A stretch of 40,267 bases of DNA. It comes from Nostoc sp. NOS(2021). GTDB taxonomy: Bacteria > Cyanobacteriota > Cyanobacteriia > Cyanobacteriales > Nostocaceae. Where the stretch lies: positions 1-40,267 of the forward strand of contig NZ_JABXKM010000097.1 of the NCBI RefSeq assembly GCF_017115025.1. The letters run 5' to 3'. The notes below the pieces were generated by a model, which saw only the letters and a list, made by a program, of their open reading frames with translations, had not been told where the DNA came from and made no database searches. This document shows positions 7,640 through 16,706 of this stretch, in pieces; positions within the stretch are counted from its first letter, which is position 1; every line of letters starts with the position of its first letter. The translations under genes were made by a program, and so were the position numbers.

Positions 7640-9694
7640 CTATCGCCAATTATCCCAGTTTTCGTTAAAAATAGATGTATCGGGGAAGGCTGTGGGGTTG
7701 CCATTTTGTTGCAAAAGCCGTTTGAGTGCTTCTAGTTGTGGCTCTTGTTTGGGTAAGTCATCGACTAGTTGGTAAGGTGCGATCGCATTTTTGATGGCAA
7801 AACTAGCCACAGTCCCCGCAGCTGCGCCAGATGACCATTCAAAGGAGTGTACCCGATAGGCAGCAGCAGCAATATGACTAGTAGCAATGCTTTTGCCTCC
7901 TACCAGCAAATTATCAATTTTCTGGGGAATCATCGCTCTCAGAGCAATTTGGAAGGGATAAGCTTGTCCAGCACCACGCCTTTCGCCTGGACGTTCTGTG
8001 TTACCAGGGGCTTCTGGGGGACTATTCACCATACAAGGATGGAAATCTATCGCGTAGTGACCAATACCCACAGCGTCGGGGAAGATGGTAGAACGAGTCC
8101 GTCGCATTGCTTTGTCTGGTGAAACTTTACCGTCAATTACTGATACTGCTTCCAAACCTGCAAGTGCTGCTCGTAACCTACGATACATATCTGCTGGCAG
8201 AGTCTTGGGGTAATACTCATCACTGTAATCTCGGCGAGAAATATCAATTTCCCAAATACCAAAGCCTCCGGGTTGTCCCCAACTGGGGCGGCCAATGATC
8301 CGCCGTCCTTCGCGCATATAGGGATATTTCGATAAGCCATGCACTGTCCCCATCGGGGAATTTAGCCCTGACAACAAGCGGTTATTGGCTTGCTGCTGCT
8401 TTACACCTTCCCCCAGTTGAGAATCTGTAGTCCCAGCTACCAACCAGTAATAAAAAGATAGGGCATTTTCCTCAGCGTTGCGGAGGGTTTCTGTCCGCAG
8501 TCCTCCCATCCAGCCCCCTGGCTTTAACTGCCCAGTAGCTTGTAACTGTTGGCGACTGTAAATCAGGTTATCCTTGGCTGTTCCGGGGCGGTAATCGTTA
8601 CCCCAAGTCCAGTTTTGCATGGAAATATCCCCTGGTGTGGACGCAGTAAAATTTACACCGCCGAATTTTGCTGGTTTCCCTTTGTTTGGACTCCAAATGC
8701 GCCGATAGGTGAAAACCAAATCAAAGTTAGCCAGTCGCGTTAATTCATAACTGAAATATGGCGCGTATTGTAAATAAAATGGGGGCATAGTCTGCGGTTG
8801 CGGTTCCTTGGTTGCCTCCATTGCAAAAGTGTAGGTAAAGCCTTGAGGGCAATATGGGTCATTGTTGGTGCTGGAAGCAGAAGGTTCTAGGTAGGAACGG
8901 GCATCAATGCCTAATCGATAGGGAACATCAGCAAGGGCGATAATTTCCCCGGTTTCGCTGGCGTCTACAACGTACCATTTAGGAGCATTCCCTTTCGCTG
9001 CCTTGGGGATAAAACGGAGAATAGTTTTAGTAAACTGAGATGAGTTTTCGTAGCGATAGGCATCTTCAATGGTTTGAGATAAAGTAAAAGTATTGAGAGG
9101 TGGTGCGCCTTTTGCTGGTTGATGTTGGATAGCGATCGCACTATTAATTATTTTGCCATCAGCAGCGATTTCCAAGTCCTTAATTACTGTGTTGGGAAAC
9201 CATTGCAGCTTTCCTTTGCCCCGCTTTTGAGCATCTTTAAGCATCTGGGTCAAAATGGTGTGAGCATCGCGGGGAAGAAAACAAGATTCACTTACCCAAC
9301 AGTCACCGGGGTTAAGCTTACCGTATTTGCGCCCAATGCGGTTTCGCAATTCCAAATAACCGCGAGAATAGAATTTGAGAGCTCGCTGAGTTGGGCGTTC
9401 GTCTAACGCAGATGTGCCTTGAGCAGAAATTTGTCCTCCCAGCCAATCAGTAATTTCGGTGAGGCAAACCGTTCGTCCTGCTAGCAACCCCTCGTAAGCT
9501 GTGGCGACGCCAGATAGTCCACCACCCACAACTAAAATCTCGCAATTAACACTTTTGTCTGGGGTTCTGGGTGGTGTGGCGTTCGTCGGAGACGTTGGCG
9601 CAGCCATCGCTCCATCAAATGCAACTAAGCTAGATATTAAGTTGAGACTGATCAGTGATGTCAAGCTATAAGCTACTTTGTGTTTGCGCTTCAT
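7640..9694 (-). CDS. Exported FAD-dependent oxidoreductase
   Basis: A 684-residue flavoprotein of the FAD_oxidored class. A probable signal peptide (basic start, hydrophobic core, cleavage after an A-M-A motif about 31 residues in) implies export to the periplasm or outside. Next comes a Rossmann FAD-binding motif 'ILVVGGGLSGVATAYEGLLAG', then 'WLGGQISAQG', typical of this family. The 'YVVDASETGEIIALADVPY' block and the C-terminal 'IDNLLVGGKSIATSHIAAAA' with a second glycine-rich FAD contact are also present. The substrate is unknown; relatives are often annotated as xanthan-lyase-like without proof. A GTG at 9709 opens the frame, but the GGAG at about 9708-9711 fits the ATG at 9694. It appears to be transcribed alone. 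Confidence 0.88.
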   Translation of the reverse strand: MKRKHKVAYSLTSLISLNLISSLVAFDGAMAAPTSPTNATPPRTPDKSVNCEILVVGGGLSGVATAYEGLLAGRTVCLTEITDWLGGQISAQGTSALDERPTQRALKFYSRGYLELRNRIGRKYGKLNPGDCWVSESCFLPRDAHTILTQMLKDAQKRGKGKLQWFPNTVIKDLEIAADGKIINSAIAIQHQPAKGAPPLNTFTLSQTIEDAYRYENSSQFTKTILRFIPKAAKGNAPKWYVVDASETGEIIALADVPYRLGIDARSYLEPSASSTNNDPYCPQGFTYTFAMEATKEPQPQTMPPFYLQYAPYFSYELTRLANFDLVFTYRRIWSPNKGKPAKFGGVNFTASTPGDISMQNWTWGNDYRPGTAKDNLIYSRQQLQATGQLKPGGWMGGLRTETLRNAEENALSFYYWLVAGTTDSQLGEGVKQQQANNRLLSGLNSPMGTVHGLSKYPYMREGRRIIGRPSWGQPGGFGIWEIDISRRDYSDEYYPKTLPADMYRRLRAALAGLEAVSVIDGKVSPDKAMRRTRSTIFPDAVGIGHYAIDFHPCMVNSPPEAPGNTERPGERRGAGQAYPFQIALRAMIPQKIDNLLVGGKSIATSHIAAAAYRVHSFEWSSGAAAGTVASFAIKNAIAPYQLVDDLPKQEPQLEALKRLLQQNGNPTAFPDTSIFNENWDNWR

Positions 9695-9838
9695 GGTTAA
9701 AAAAATCACTCCAAATCCTGTGTCACCTTGTAGAAGGTAGCATCCAGCAAATGTTCATTACAAGCTTATTGAATTGGGTATTGAGCATTGGGGACTGAAT
9801 TCTTCCCAATACACAATTATTAATTCCCAACTCAGCAC

Positions 9839-10072
9839 TCAAGCAAAGAGTAGACCACGCACTCCACTTACACTAGATACTTTTCCATACTTGCTCCCGG
9901 CTACACAGCCTACGTAGTAGCCACCGGCAAAAGCTAAACCTGTGTCAGTTCTCAAAAAGAAAGCACGATAGAGAATATCTAACTTTTCTTCTTCCATAGC
10001 ACAGGAGTCATTAATAAAGGGTAAAATTGCTTTTTGGTGCATATATGGAATTTCCTCATCTATGAGAAACAT
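9839..10072 (-). CDS. Small ORF following the PIWI gene, unknown
   Basis: A 77-residue frame whose ATG lies four bases after the stop codon of the pPIWI-RE gene, as expected for a translationally coupled last gene of that operon. It has no recognised domain. The first half is acidic and helical in character; the second half has a glycine-rich, moderately hydrophobic stretch (about 46-62, with Ala-Gly-Gly-Tyr-Tyr). An internal ATG at residue 11 is an alternative start. No good ribosome site is visible, so it could also be chance. Whether it travels with other pPIWI-RE islands would settle it. Confidence 0.4.
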   Translation of the reverse strand: MFLIDEEIPYMHQKAILPFINDSCAMEEEKLDILYRAFFLRTDTGLAFAGGYYVGCVAGSKYGKVSSVSGVRGLLFA

Positions 10073-10076
10073 TGAT

Positions 10077-13049
10077 TCAGACTTCTACACCAAGGATACA
10101 TAAGTGATCTTTTATTAATTGTTTGCCTAAATGCATTGGATATGGTGAATGAATATTACCCATAGACCATGCTGGTGAGAATCGTAAGTAGTGCGGCACT
10201 CGGCAAAGCGATTTTAGGCTTTCTTCTGTTTTTTGAAAATCTGGATGAACGAAAAAGGGTAAGATTTCTAGCATCTGCTGGTGCTTGAATGCAATATTTA
10301 CACCGTATTCATCATCTTGAGAATCGAGCATATAGAGTTCGCGTGCTGTTGAGGTATCTTGGGCTTTTTGTGTTTTTGGTAATCTTCCAATAGAGAAGTA
10401 ATGGAGCAACTCAGGTACAGAGGTATCGTAAAAACCACTTAAATGAATTAAATCCCGTGCTGGAGAATTCTCATTCCAAGCTTGTCGATTGGTGATGTAT
10501 TGAGTTGTCTCGTCGCCAGTGCGGAAGCGAACTATTCCAAGCAGGTTCTTAAGTTGGTTATGGTCACGAGGATATACACAAGCATGACCTGGAACGTGTT
10601 GAAAGTCTAAGATATCCCGTTTTGCAAGGAGATTTTCATTTTTTAGTTGAAACCAAGCTTGACCTCCGTTTTCTTCACCACGTTCGTTACGCCATACATC
10701 GGCTTCGATTAAGACAAGAGTAGGACAATCGCCCACTTGCGTTAGTACATCCGCCGCAAATTTTGCAAGTTCTATTCCCTTTAACTGAACTGTTTTAAGA
10801 TAATTGCGATCGCGGCGTACCCGTGAGAAAATCTGTCCCAGTTCAATCCCCGCCTGTGCGTAAGGAATCCAATTGTTGCGATCGGGGAATAACACATCAA
10901 CTGCACCATTTGCCCGCAGACGAACAGCCAAGGCATAGTGAATATTATCTTGTCCTTGAGTGGTTTTTCGGCGACAAAGGGCAATTACATCTAGGTTTTG
11001 GGCGATTTCCTTCGGTATCCCTGCTTGCTCGTAGACTTCTGAGGGTAATCCATAGAGTGCCCCAACCTGGCGTAGCGTTACATCCAGTACAGCATTTAGA
11101 ATACGTCCTTCTGTCTTCTTACTGTAAGATGGCGATGTGTCTGTACCTTGATTTTCTTTGTCAAATGGTTTTGGTTGAACCGTTTGCACCATTTGGGAAC
11201 CGATTTTTTCTAACACACAAGCTTCACGAACAACTCTATAAATGCTTTGTTTAGGATGAACTCCCTTCTTTTTAGTTTGTCCAATTTCAACGATCGCAAA
11301 ACAGTAAGGCTTAGTAGTAGAGTCAATTAAAGCAATAACCTCATGCTTCAAAAAGTTGCGCCATGCATCGAGTTTCATTTGATGCTGGTTGCGTATTTGT
11401 TTATCAAACTCTTGACCATCTTTAGGTGCGAGTCCGCCTGTGTCGAGGGGTTTCAAAAGATTTGGATCGTTAATCCACACAGGTGATATTTTGACGTGCT
11501 CTGGAAAATCTTCTCCTTCATCCAGCAGGAAAGCATCACGCAATGTCTGGTAAGTTATATCAAAGGTATCTCGTTCGCGCCACAGAAGAAAAATATGTAT
11601 GGGTTTTCCTTGCAACGCCCGCTCAATAGCATCAGCAATGATTGTTTGTCTTTGTTGACGACGGTTATCTACGCGTTGCTTAATTTGTTTTTCAGTCAGC
11701 TTTTCTTTTTGTTGTTTAGTAAAACTTGGAGGTTGAGAAATATATTCATAATCGCGCATGGCCAAGGGTGTTTTTTGACCAGATGGAGCAGGAATATCAG
11801 ATTGCATTGGATTATCTGATATTAAAACACCATTTAGAAGCTCTAACACCTGAGCAACGATATTACCACGTTCTTGCAAACTAAATCCTGGTTTAATACT
11901 ATGTCCTCTTTTATGGCTTTCATGTTCATACTTATATCCTTCAGCATGAACTAAATAATATTCATCTTTATTCCAGTTAGAATGATTATTTAAATTGCCG
12001 TATTTAGTAGGATTGCAAAGAATGTTATCAGTTGTTTCAAGGGGACGCGCTTTGAATGCAGCCAACAGATTTGGTAATTGAAATTTCCACATATTACTAT
12101 CTTCTCTTCCATTGTTATCAATGGTAAGACGTATCAAAGTTGAATCTACTTCGTAACCAGATAAACGTTCCTCATTCATCCCCATCAGCAGAGAGATATC
12201 ACGGCCGTAATTAGTTTCGATTAATGGCTCATGAGCATATCGTTGGCAACTTAAATGCAAAAAAATCCACGGTTTAAGCTTGCCATTTTGGTTGAATCGC
12301 CCTGCTTGAGTCTGAACGCGAAAATCTAAGCGATAGACAAAATAACCTTCCCTTTCTTTGCCATAGTCATCTGTGTATAATGCCGGAAATGCTTGACTAA
12401 CTAGGAATAGTCCAGTGCGACCTGAGCCATCGCCTTGTACTTTTCGCCACTGGATTTCTTGCTCTCTTTGCCCAGAGCGAATAACACACTTTTTTCCATG
12501 CAGCAATGTTGCCAATAAACTAGGAATCGCTTGGTATCCCAGTCGTTTTTGGGCATTGATGTTTTGAATGAGCGTTTTTGGAGTAATAGGTTGCCAATTC
12601 CAATTAGTAGGAATTATGGCCATGTTTTCAAGGAAGCGATCGCAAACACTATTCACCTGATCTGCTTTACCCTTACCATCAAATTGCTTTGTCCACTCCT
12701 GTACCCAAATAATCACTAACTCATGTATTTGCTCAGGAGTTGGAACTCGCAGAGGATTTTCAACCGTTCCCACAGCTAATGCTCGATAATCGCCTGTATC
12801 AAAGTATTCAAAACCATGTGTCAACGTTGATGCACAGGCAAGCAATCCATTGTTTAACTGTCGATATGGTATCCAGACCTTTTTCTTGCGATTAGGTGAG
12901 AGAACTTCTTCCATACTGTTACAAAAGTCCGCAACAATTTCTGCAAATGGAAACTCAAGTACCGCAATTTCAAAATCTGTAAGAGCATCTTCTGCAAGAT
13001 TCATTCTGGCAGGTAAGAGAATAGGAGGTTGCACGTCTTTTTTAGGCAT
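10077..13049 (-). CDS. pPIWI-RE protein (PIWI/RNase H-fold, three-gene island)
   Basis: A 990-residue protein that I recognise as the core of the pPIWI-RE three-gene islands described computationally by Burroughs, Iyer and Aravind (2013). The N-terminal half (about 1-450) matches the X-type module, followed by a Lys/Gln-rich linker (445-470). A MID-like Rossmann segment starts at 'PIHIFLLWRERDTFDI' (483-498) and the PIWI/RNase H-like domain runs from about 645 to 985. The name-giving Arg and Glu are best matched by Arg841/Arg843 and Glu847 in 'IVRFRTGDETTQYI'. Asp784 in 'LVLIEADVWRNERG' sits where PIWI proteins have a catalytic Asp; the first strand (686-695, 'DVIALCRRKT') lacks an obvious one, so activity is uncertain. 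Family members are predicted to bind guide-target hybrids or R-loops. It is third in the operon, 24 bp after the helicase. Confidence 0.88.
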   Translation of the reverse strand: MPKKDVQPPILLPARMNLAEDALTDFEIAVLEFPFAEIVADFCNSMEEVLSPNRKKKVWIPYRQLNNGLLACASTLTHGFEYFDTGDYRALAVGTVENPLRVPTPEQIHELVIIWVQEWTKQFDGKGKADQVNSVCDRFLENMAIIPTNWNWQPITPKTLIQNINAQKRLGYQAIPSLLATLLHGKKCVIRSGQREQEIQWRKVQGDGSGRTGLFLVSQAFPALYTDDYGKEREGYFVYRLDFRVQTQAGRFNQNGKLKPWIFLHLSCQRYAHEPLIETNYGRDISLLMGMNEERLSGYEVDSTLIRLTIDNNGREDSNMWKFQLPNLLAAFKARPLETTDNILCNPTKYGNLNNHSNWNKDEYYLVHAEGYKYEHESHKRGHSIKPGFSLQERGNIVAQVLELLNGVLISDNPMQSDIPAPSGQKTPLAMRDYEYISQPPSFTKQQKEKLTEKQIKQRVDNRRQQRQTIIADAIERALQGKPIHIFLLWRERDTFDITYQTLRDAFLLDEGEDFPEHVKISPVWINDPNLLKPLDTGGLAPKDGQEFDKQIRNQHQMKLDAWRNFLKHEVIALIDSTTKPYCFAIVEIGQTKKKGVHPKQSIYRVVREACVLEKIGSQMVQTVQPKPFDKENQGTDTSPSYSKKTEGRILNAVLDVTLRQVGALYGLPSEVYEQAGIPKEIAQNLDVIALCRRKTTQGQDNIHYALAVRLRANGAVDVLFPDRNNWIPYAQAGIELGQIFSRVRRDRNYLKTVQLKGIELAKFAADVLTQVGDCPTLVLIEADVWRNERGEENGGQAWFQLKNENLLAKRDILDFQHVPGHACVYPRDHNQLKNLLGIVRFRTGDETTQYITNRQAWNENSPARDLIHLSGFYDTSVPELLHYFSIGRLPKTQKAQDTSTARELYMLDSQDDEYGVNIAFKHQQMLEILPFFVHPDFQKTEESLKSLCRVPHYLRFSPAWSMGNIHSPYPMHLGKQLIKDHLCILGVEV

Positions 13050-13073
13050 TATGAATTCCTTTATACAAAAAAT

Positions 13074-16000
13074 TTACCAATGCAGGTCTTCGATTCTTTC
13101 CAGTGCATCGGCTAGAGGCTTGTAAAGCGCATTTCCTACTGTATTTTCCTCGCTGGCGTAGTCGCAGATTCGTAGAATCATGGCAACCAGAAGACTTGTC
13201 TCTTCTGTATCTAGTTCAGATAATTCTGGAGCAGCTTTCCTTGCAGCACTCTTGGGTGCCCAAGCCGCATCGACAAAATAACCACGAAATGGGACACCTC
13301 CACGCAACAGACGACCAACGGCTTGAATAACTAACCCAGCAGTAGTTGCAGCGAGGTCAAATCGTGGAAAGGCAAGTAATTCCTGATTATCGCGCAGGGT
13401 TTTATAGTAAGAACGCTGTTCAACCGATCGCCAGTAACGCGCCGCTAGTTGGCGCACCTTCTCAGCACGTTGTACAATTCCGTCTCCTTGTTGCCATGCG
13501 AGAAAGTCTGCTTTATCTACCCAGTCTAAAGCGCGACGGTTCATTTCTTGGGCGATCGCTTGTGTATCATGTGGGTGTGGATATGGACGCGTCAGAAAGT
13601 AAACAGCACCAAATGCGGCTTTACCGTTGGCATTCAAAATATTGAAACCACGCCCGATCGCATTCATCGGAGCAACAAGAATCTTTCCCTTAGTTTGCCC
13701 AAAAGTTTCAATATCTGCACGATTGAGCGCACCCTTATCAGGTGGTTTGACAAATTTCGCTAGCTCATCAAAGTCATCCTCCGTGTAAGCGTCTATATTG
13801 TCAGGGACTAGGTGATAAACAAAGTCCTGCATACTTGACCAGCAATTGCGAATTTCGTTTGCTGCCCAACGAGCTTGATCGTAGGAGTTTACCAGTAAAA
13901 GAAGGCGATCGCGATCCCTCCAGTGGTTATCCAAATCATTTTCGCCAAGACGCTTTAATTCCCTGAGTTCTTGCCCCAAATGACCTGTACCGTTACTACC
14001 AACGAGCGATCGCACTATTTCCTGAAACAAGCTCATTTTCTGCCGTTCGGGGCTACCAGAAATGCGGAGAGGTTGGGTCTTTTGGTTGAATTGGGGAAGA
14101 AATTTGAAGTGGCTTTGAGCGATCGCATCTCTCGCCTCCTGTTCTGGCATCAAAACACCCTGGGGATTACCAACGTGAAAGCTGGTAGAATCTGGTAAGT
14201 AGGATGTTCCAGAAAGTGCTAGCACGTTAGGGCCACGTTGACCATTAAAATCTGTTAATAAACGATGAAAGTTTAAAATGTAGCAGCGTCCAATATTGGT
14301 GTAAGCAAACAACGTCAGCGCATTATTGCTGCCATATCTGGATCTTTTGTCGTCATCATTTCCTCTGGAGTAATAAGTGCCAAACTGTCGTCCTGTGGGA
14401 GGCAATGGCAAAATATTCAACATTGCAGCAGGCATTCGACGATGGGGTGAATCATCGTTGATTGATGTCGGTCTATTGTGCCATTCATAGAAGACAATTC
14501 GAGTGTGCCGATCTAAAAGAGCGATCGTCAGCGCAAATTGTAGGCGATAAGCCAATGTTTCAACAGTATCTACTGAATCTGGCTCATCCCCATTAGGTGA
14601 ACGTCGTTGTTGTTGAGAACTTTGATTGCGATTCTCCAATTCTGTTTGCAGTCGCGCTAAACGCCGTTCTGTATTTGAGAAAAATTCGATAATCCAGGCT
14701 CTACAAGCCCTGTAGATGTTCTCATCTGAAGCACTTTCTCCAGTACTATTGATCTCTTGCATAAGACGCGCAAGGCGAAAGACTGGATCTCGGTTTGGGT
14801 TAGATGAAGGCTGCATCCGCAACGGATCATCCTCGTTGAGTAGTGCATCAAAATAGCGCACAATTGGCTGTATAAGTCGAGCATTTGCTCGTGAAAGCGC
14901 ATCAGATGTATCTGAAGATTCAAATTCTTCTAATCCAGCAAGACGACGGGCAAATTTGAACAGAAGAGAGTTAGGTGTAAAGTAACCTCGTTTGATCCAA
15001 TTTCGGAGAACTTGATGTCCAACCTGTTTATCAAGTAGGGTTAGTGTTGCTGTAATTGCTTTTTGTGCATCACGTTCTGCGCCAGTCCATCGTTGTGTTG
15101 ATGGCGGCATAACACGGTTAGTTTTTGAGAATTGTTCTGTTTTCACGCCAATATCATCAAAAACGCCGCTATTCCCACCGTCAGTAAGAACCACCTCCTC
15201 AGCATAAGTGTCATCAAACCACTTGATGATTGTTTCTATTTCATCAAAGACCACAAAATCTGATTGTTCATTAACGAGTTCACCGATTTTGATCGGGCGC
15301 AACTCTAAATGACGCGGCAATCCTGCCATTGCCATCGCGCCAGGAGTTGTAATCCAAACACGGGCATTTGGCATATCACGGTAAACTTGTTGGGATGGGC
15401 ATTTATCAAAGAATGGACACAAATAGGATGAACCGAGGTTTTTACGTCGCTTGCTGCGATCGCTTTTAGGCATTTTTTTGAGAGTATGACAGGGTTCAAT
15501 TCCCGGTTTAAGAGCTTTGCCGTCTAGAAGTTGAATAAAATCACGCTCTTTTAGCTGACCTTGGAGAGGACAAGCTGTGCCTAGCCAACGTTCACCCCAG
15601 TGAGGCTGTCCGCGTTGTCGATGTTCCTGATAATCTTTTGAGGCAGAGAAACTCTGAAGGTGTGCATCGCGTTTACTGCGCCCCAAGATTGGCACTGCTA
15701 CTGGATGATCATTCTCTGGATCGTTACAAAACCACCAGTTAATTTGGTTCGCTAATTTAATCGCTGATTGCACATCACTAACGACTAACGTGATGCGGCG
15801 ATCGCAATGATGCCGCAAAATATTAACACTGAACAATTGCGAAACCGTAGTTTTTCCAGAGGCAACCATGCCTGCAATATTTGTGAAGCCATCTAACTCA
15901 AGAATTTGCTCCTCTTGCGGAAACAGTGTTCCGTTTTCCTGAACTTTGTGGAAGTTAATTTTGCGAAAGCGCTCAACCCAGTGTCCTCTGGCAGTTTGAT

Positions 16001-16703
16001 CCCAGCCATATTGACGCGCTAACGCTTCCTCTCGCTGATCAATCCATGCTGCGTCTAGCTCTAAATCTGAAATACGAAGCGAAAACGAAGTACGAGAATG
16101 AGTTGTAGCAAACCAAGGTAACGGCTGTATTTGTGCATTTCGTACCTGCTGCTGCGTAAATCTGACTGGTACTATAACCGTCTCTTCTCCTGTCTTTGCC
16201 TCAAATTGATAAGTGGTTCCGGTTTCTACCCGTTTAACTTTGCGAAGCCGGAAATCTAAATTGGTATTTAAGCAACGTTCGTACAAATCTTGATGAACTT
16301 GATGCCGGAGGTTTTTGGCAGCATGAATAATATGGGTATCCCAGTTTTGCGGAGTGAATTCGTCATAGTTACGCCAATTTAGAGGAATCCTTAGATAAGA
16401 GCGCAGTGCGCCCAACCAAGCGAAACGCGCAGAAAATGGAACTATTTGGCGAGTATTGGCGATCGCTCGACGTTCCATTTCATTCAAATTCTGTAAGCGT
16501 GGATGTCTCAAAGGCATTCCACTCAAGATTGCCCAAGGTGCGGTGACTGGCTCATCATCAAGTTCCAAATACTCCATGAGAGCAAAGCCAAGCTCTACCT
16601 GAAGCAATAATTCAGCTTGAGTACGATCCAAACCTGCTTCCTTCAACTGTTCGAGGCGGTCTTTAAACTCGGTCGGTACTTCAAATAAACTCATCTGGCT
16701 CAT
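13074..16703 (-). CDS. DinG/XPD-type Fe-S helicase of pPIWI-RE island
   Basis: A 1209-residue superfamily-2 helicase. The first 250 residues look like the island-specific accessory domain. Then come Walker A 'GMVASGKTT' (278-286, Lys284), four cysteines at 378, 405, 429 and 435 spaced like the 4Fe-4S site of XPD/DinG helicases, and a Walker B variant DEIE (487-490) in place of DEAH. A long insert with a low-complexity Arg/Gln/Asn stretch follows. Motif VI 'QAVGRLLRGG' (1127-1136, with Arg1131 and Arg1134 as candidate arginine fingers) closes the helicase core. Expected role: ATP-driven unwinding of DNA or RNA-DNA hybrids for the partner PIWI and nuclease. The start is ATG at 16703, three bases after the nuclease gene's stop. 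HIP1 octamers inside it (13551, 13906, 14119) fit the host genome. Confidence 0.88.
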   Translation of the reverse strand: MSQMSLFEVPTEFKDRLEQLKEAGLDRTQAELLLQVELGFALMEYLELDDEPVTAPWAILSGMPLRHPRLQNLNEMERRAIANTRQIVPFSARFAWLGALRSYLRIPLNWRNYDEFTPQNWDTHIIHAAKNLRHQVHQDLYERCLNTNLDFRLRKVKRVETGTTYQFEAKTGEETVIVPVRFTQQQVRNAQIQPLPWFATTHSRTSFSLRISDLELDAAWIDQREEALARQYGWDQTARGHWVERFRKINFHKVQENGTLFPQEEQILELDGFTNIAGMVASGKTTVSQLFSVNILRHHCDRRITLVVSDVQSAIKLANQINWWFCNDPENDHPVAVPILGRSKRDAHLQSFSASKDYQEHRQRGQPHWGERWLGTACPLQGQLKERDFIQLLDGKALKPGIEPCHTLKKMPKSDRSKRRKNLGSSYLCPFFDKCPSQQVYRDMPNARVWITTPGAMAMAGLPRHLELRPIKIGELVNEQSDFVVFDEIETIIKWFDDTYAEEVVLTDGGNSGVFDDIGVKTEQFSKTNRVMPPSTQRWTGAERDAQKAITATLTLLDKQVGHQVLRNWIKRGYFTPNSLLFKFARRLAGLEEFESSDTSDALSRANARLIQPIVRYFDALLNEDDPLRMQPSSNPNRDPVFRLARLMQEINSTGESASDENIYRACRAWIIEFFSNTERRLARLQTELENRNQSSQQQRRSPNGDEPDSVDTVETLAYRLQFALTIALLDRHTRIVFYEWHNRPTSINDDSPHRRMPAAMLNILPLPPTGRQFGTYYSRGNDDDKRSRYGSNNALTLFAYTNIGRCYILNFHRLLTDFNGQRGPNVLALSGTSYLPDSTSFHVGNPQGVLMPEQEARDAIAQSHFKFLPQFNQKTQPLRISGSPERQKMSLFQEIVRSLVGSNGTGHLGQELRELKRLGENDLDNHWRDRDRLLLLVNSYDQARWAANEIRNCWSSMQDFVYHLVPDNIDAYTEDDFDELAKFVKPPDKGALNRADIETFGQTKGKILVAPMNAIGRGFNILNANGKAAFGAVYFLTRPYPHPHDTQAIAQEMNRRALDWVDKADFLAWQQGDGIVQRAEKVRQLAARYWRSVEQRSYYKTLRDNQELLAFPRFDLAATTAGLVIQAVGRLLRGGVPFRGYFVDAAWAPKSAARKAAPELSELDTEETSLLVAMILRICDYASEENTVGNALYKPLADALERIEDLHW

Positions 16704-16706
16704 AGA

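Noticed and set aside
10823..11254. 143-codon plus-strand frame inside the PIWI gene
   Set aside because: Antisense shadow of a well-supported 990-codon gene; composition not protein-like.
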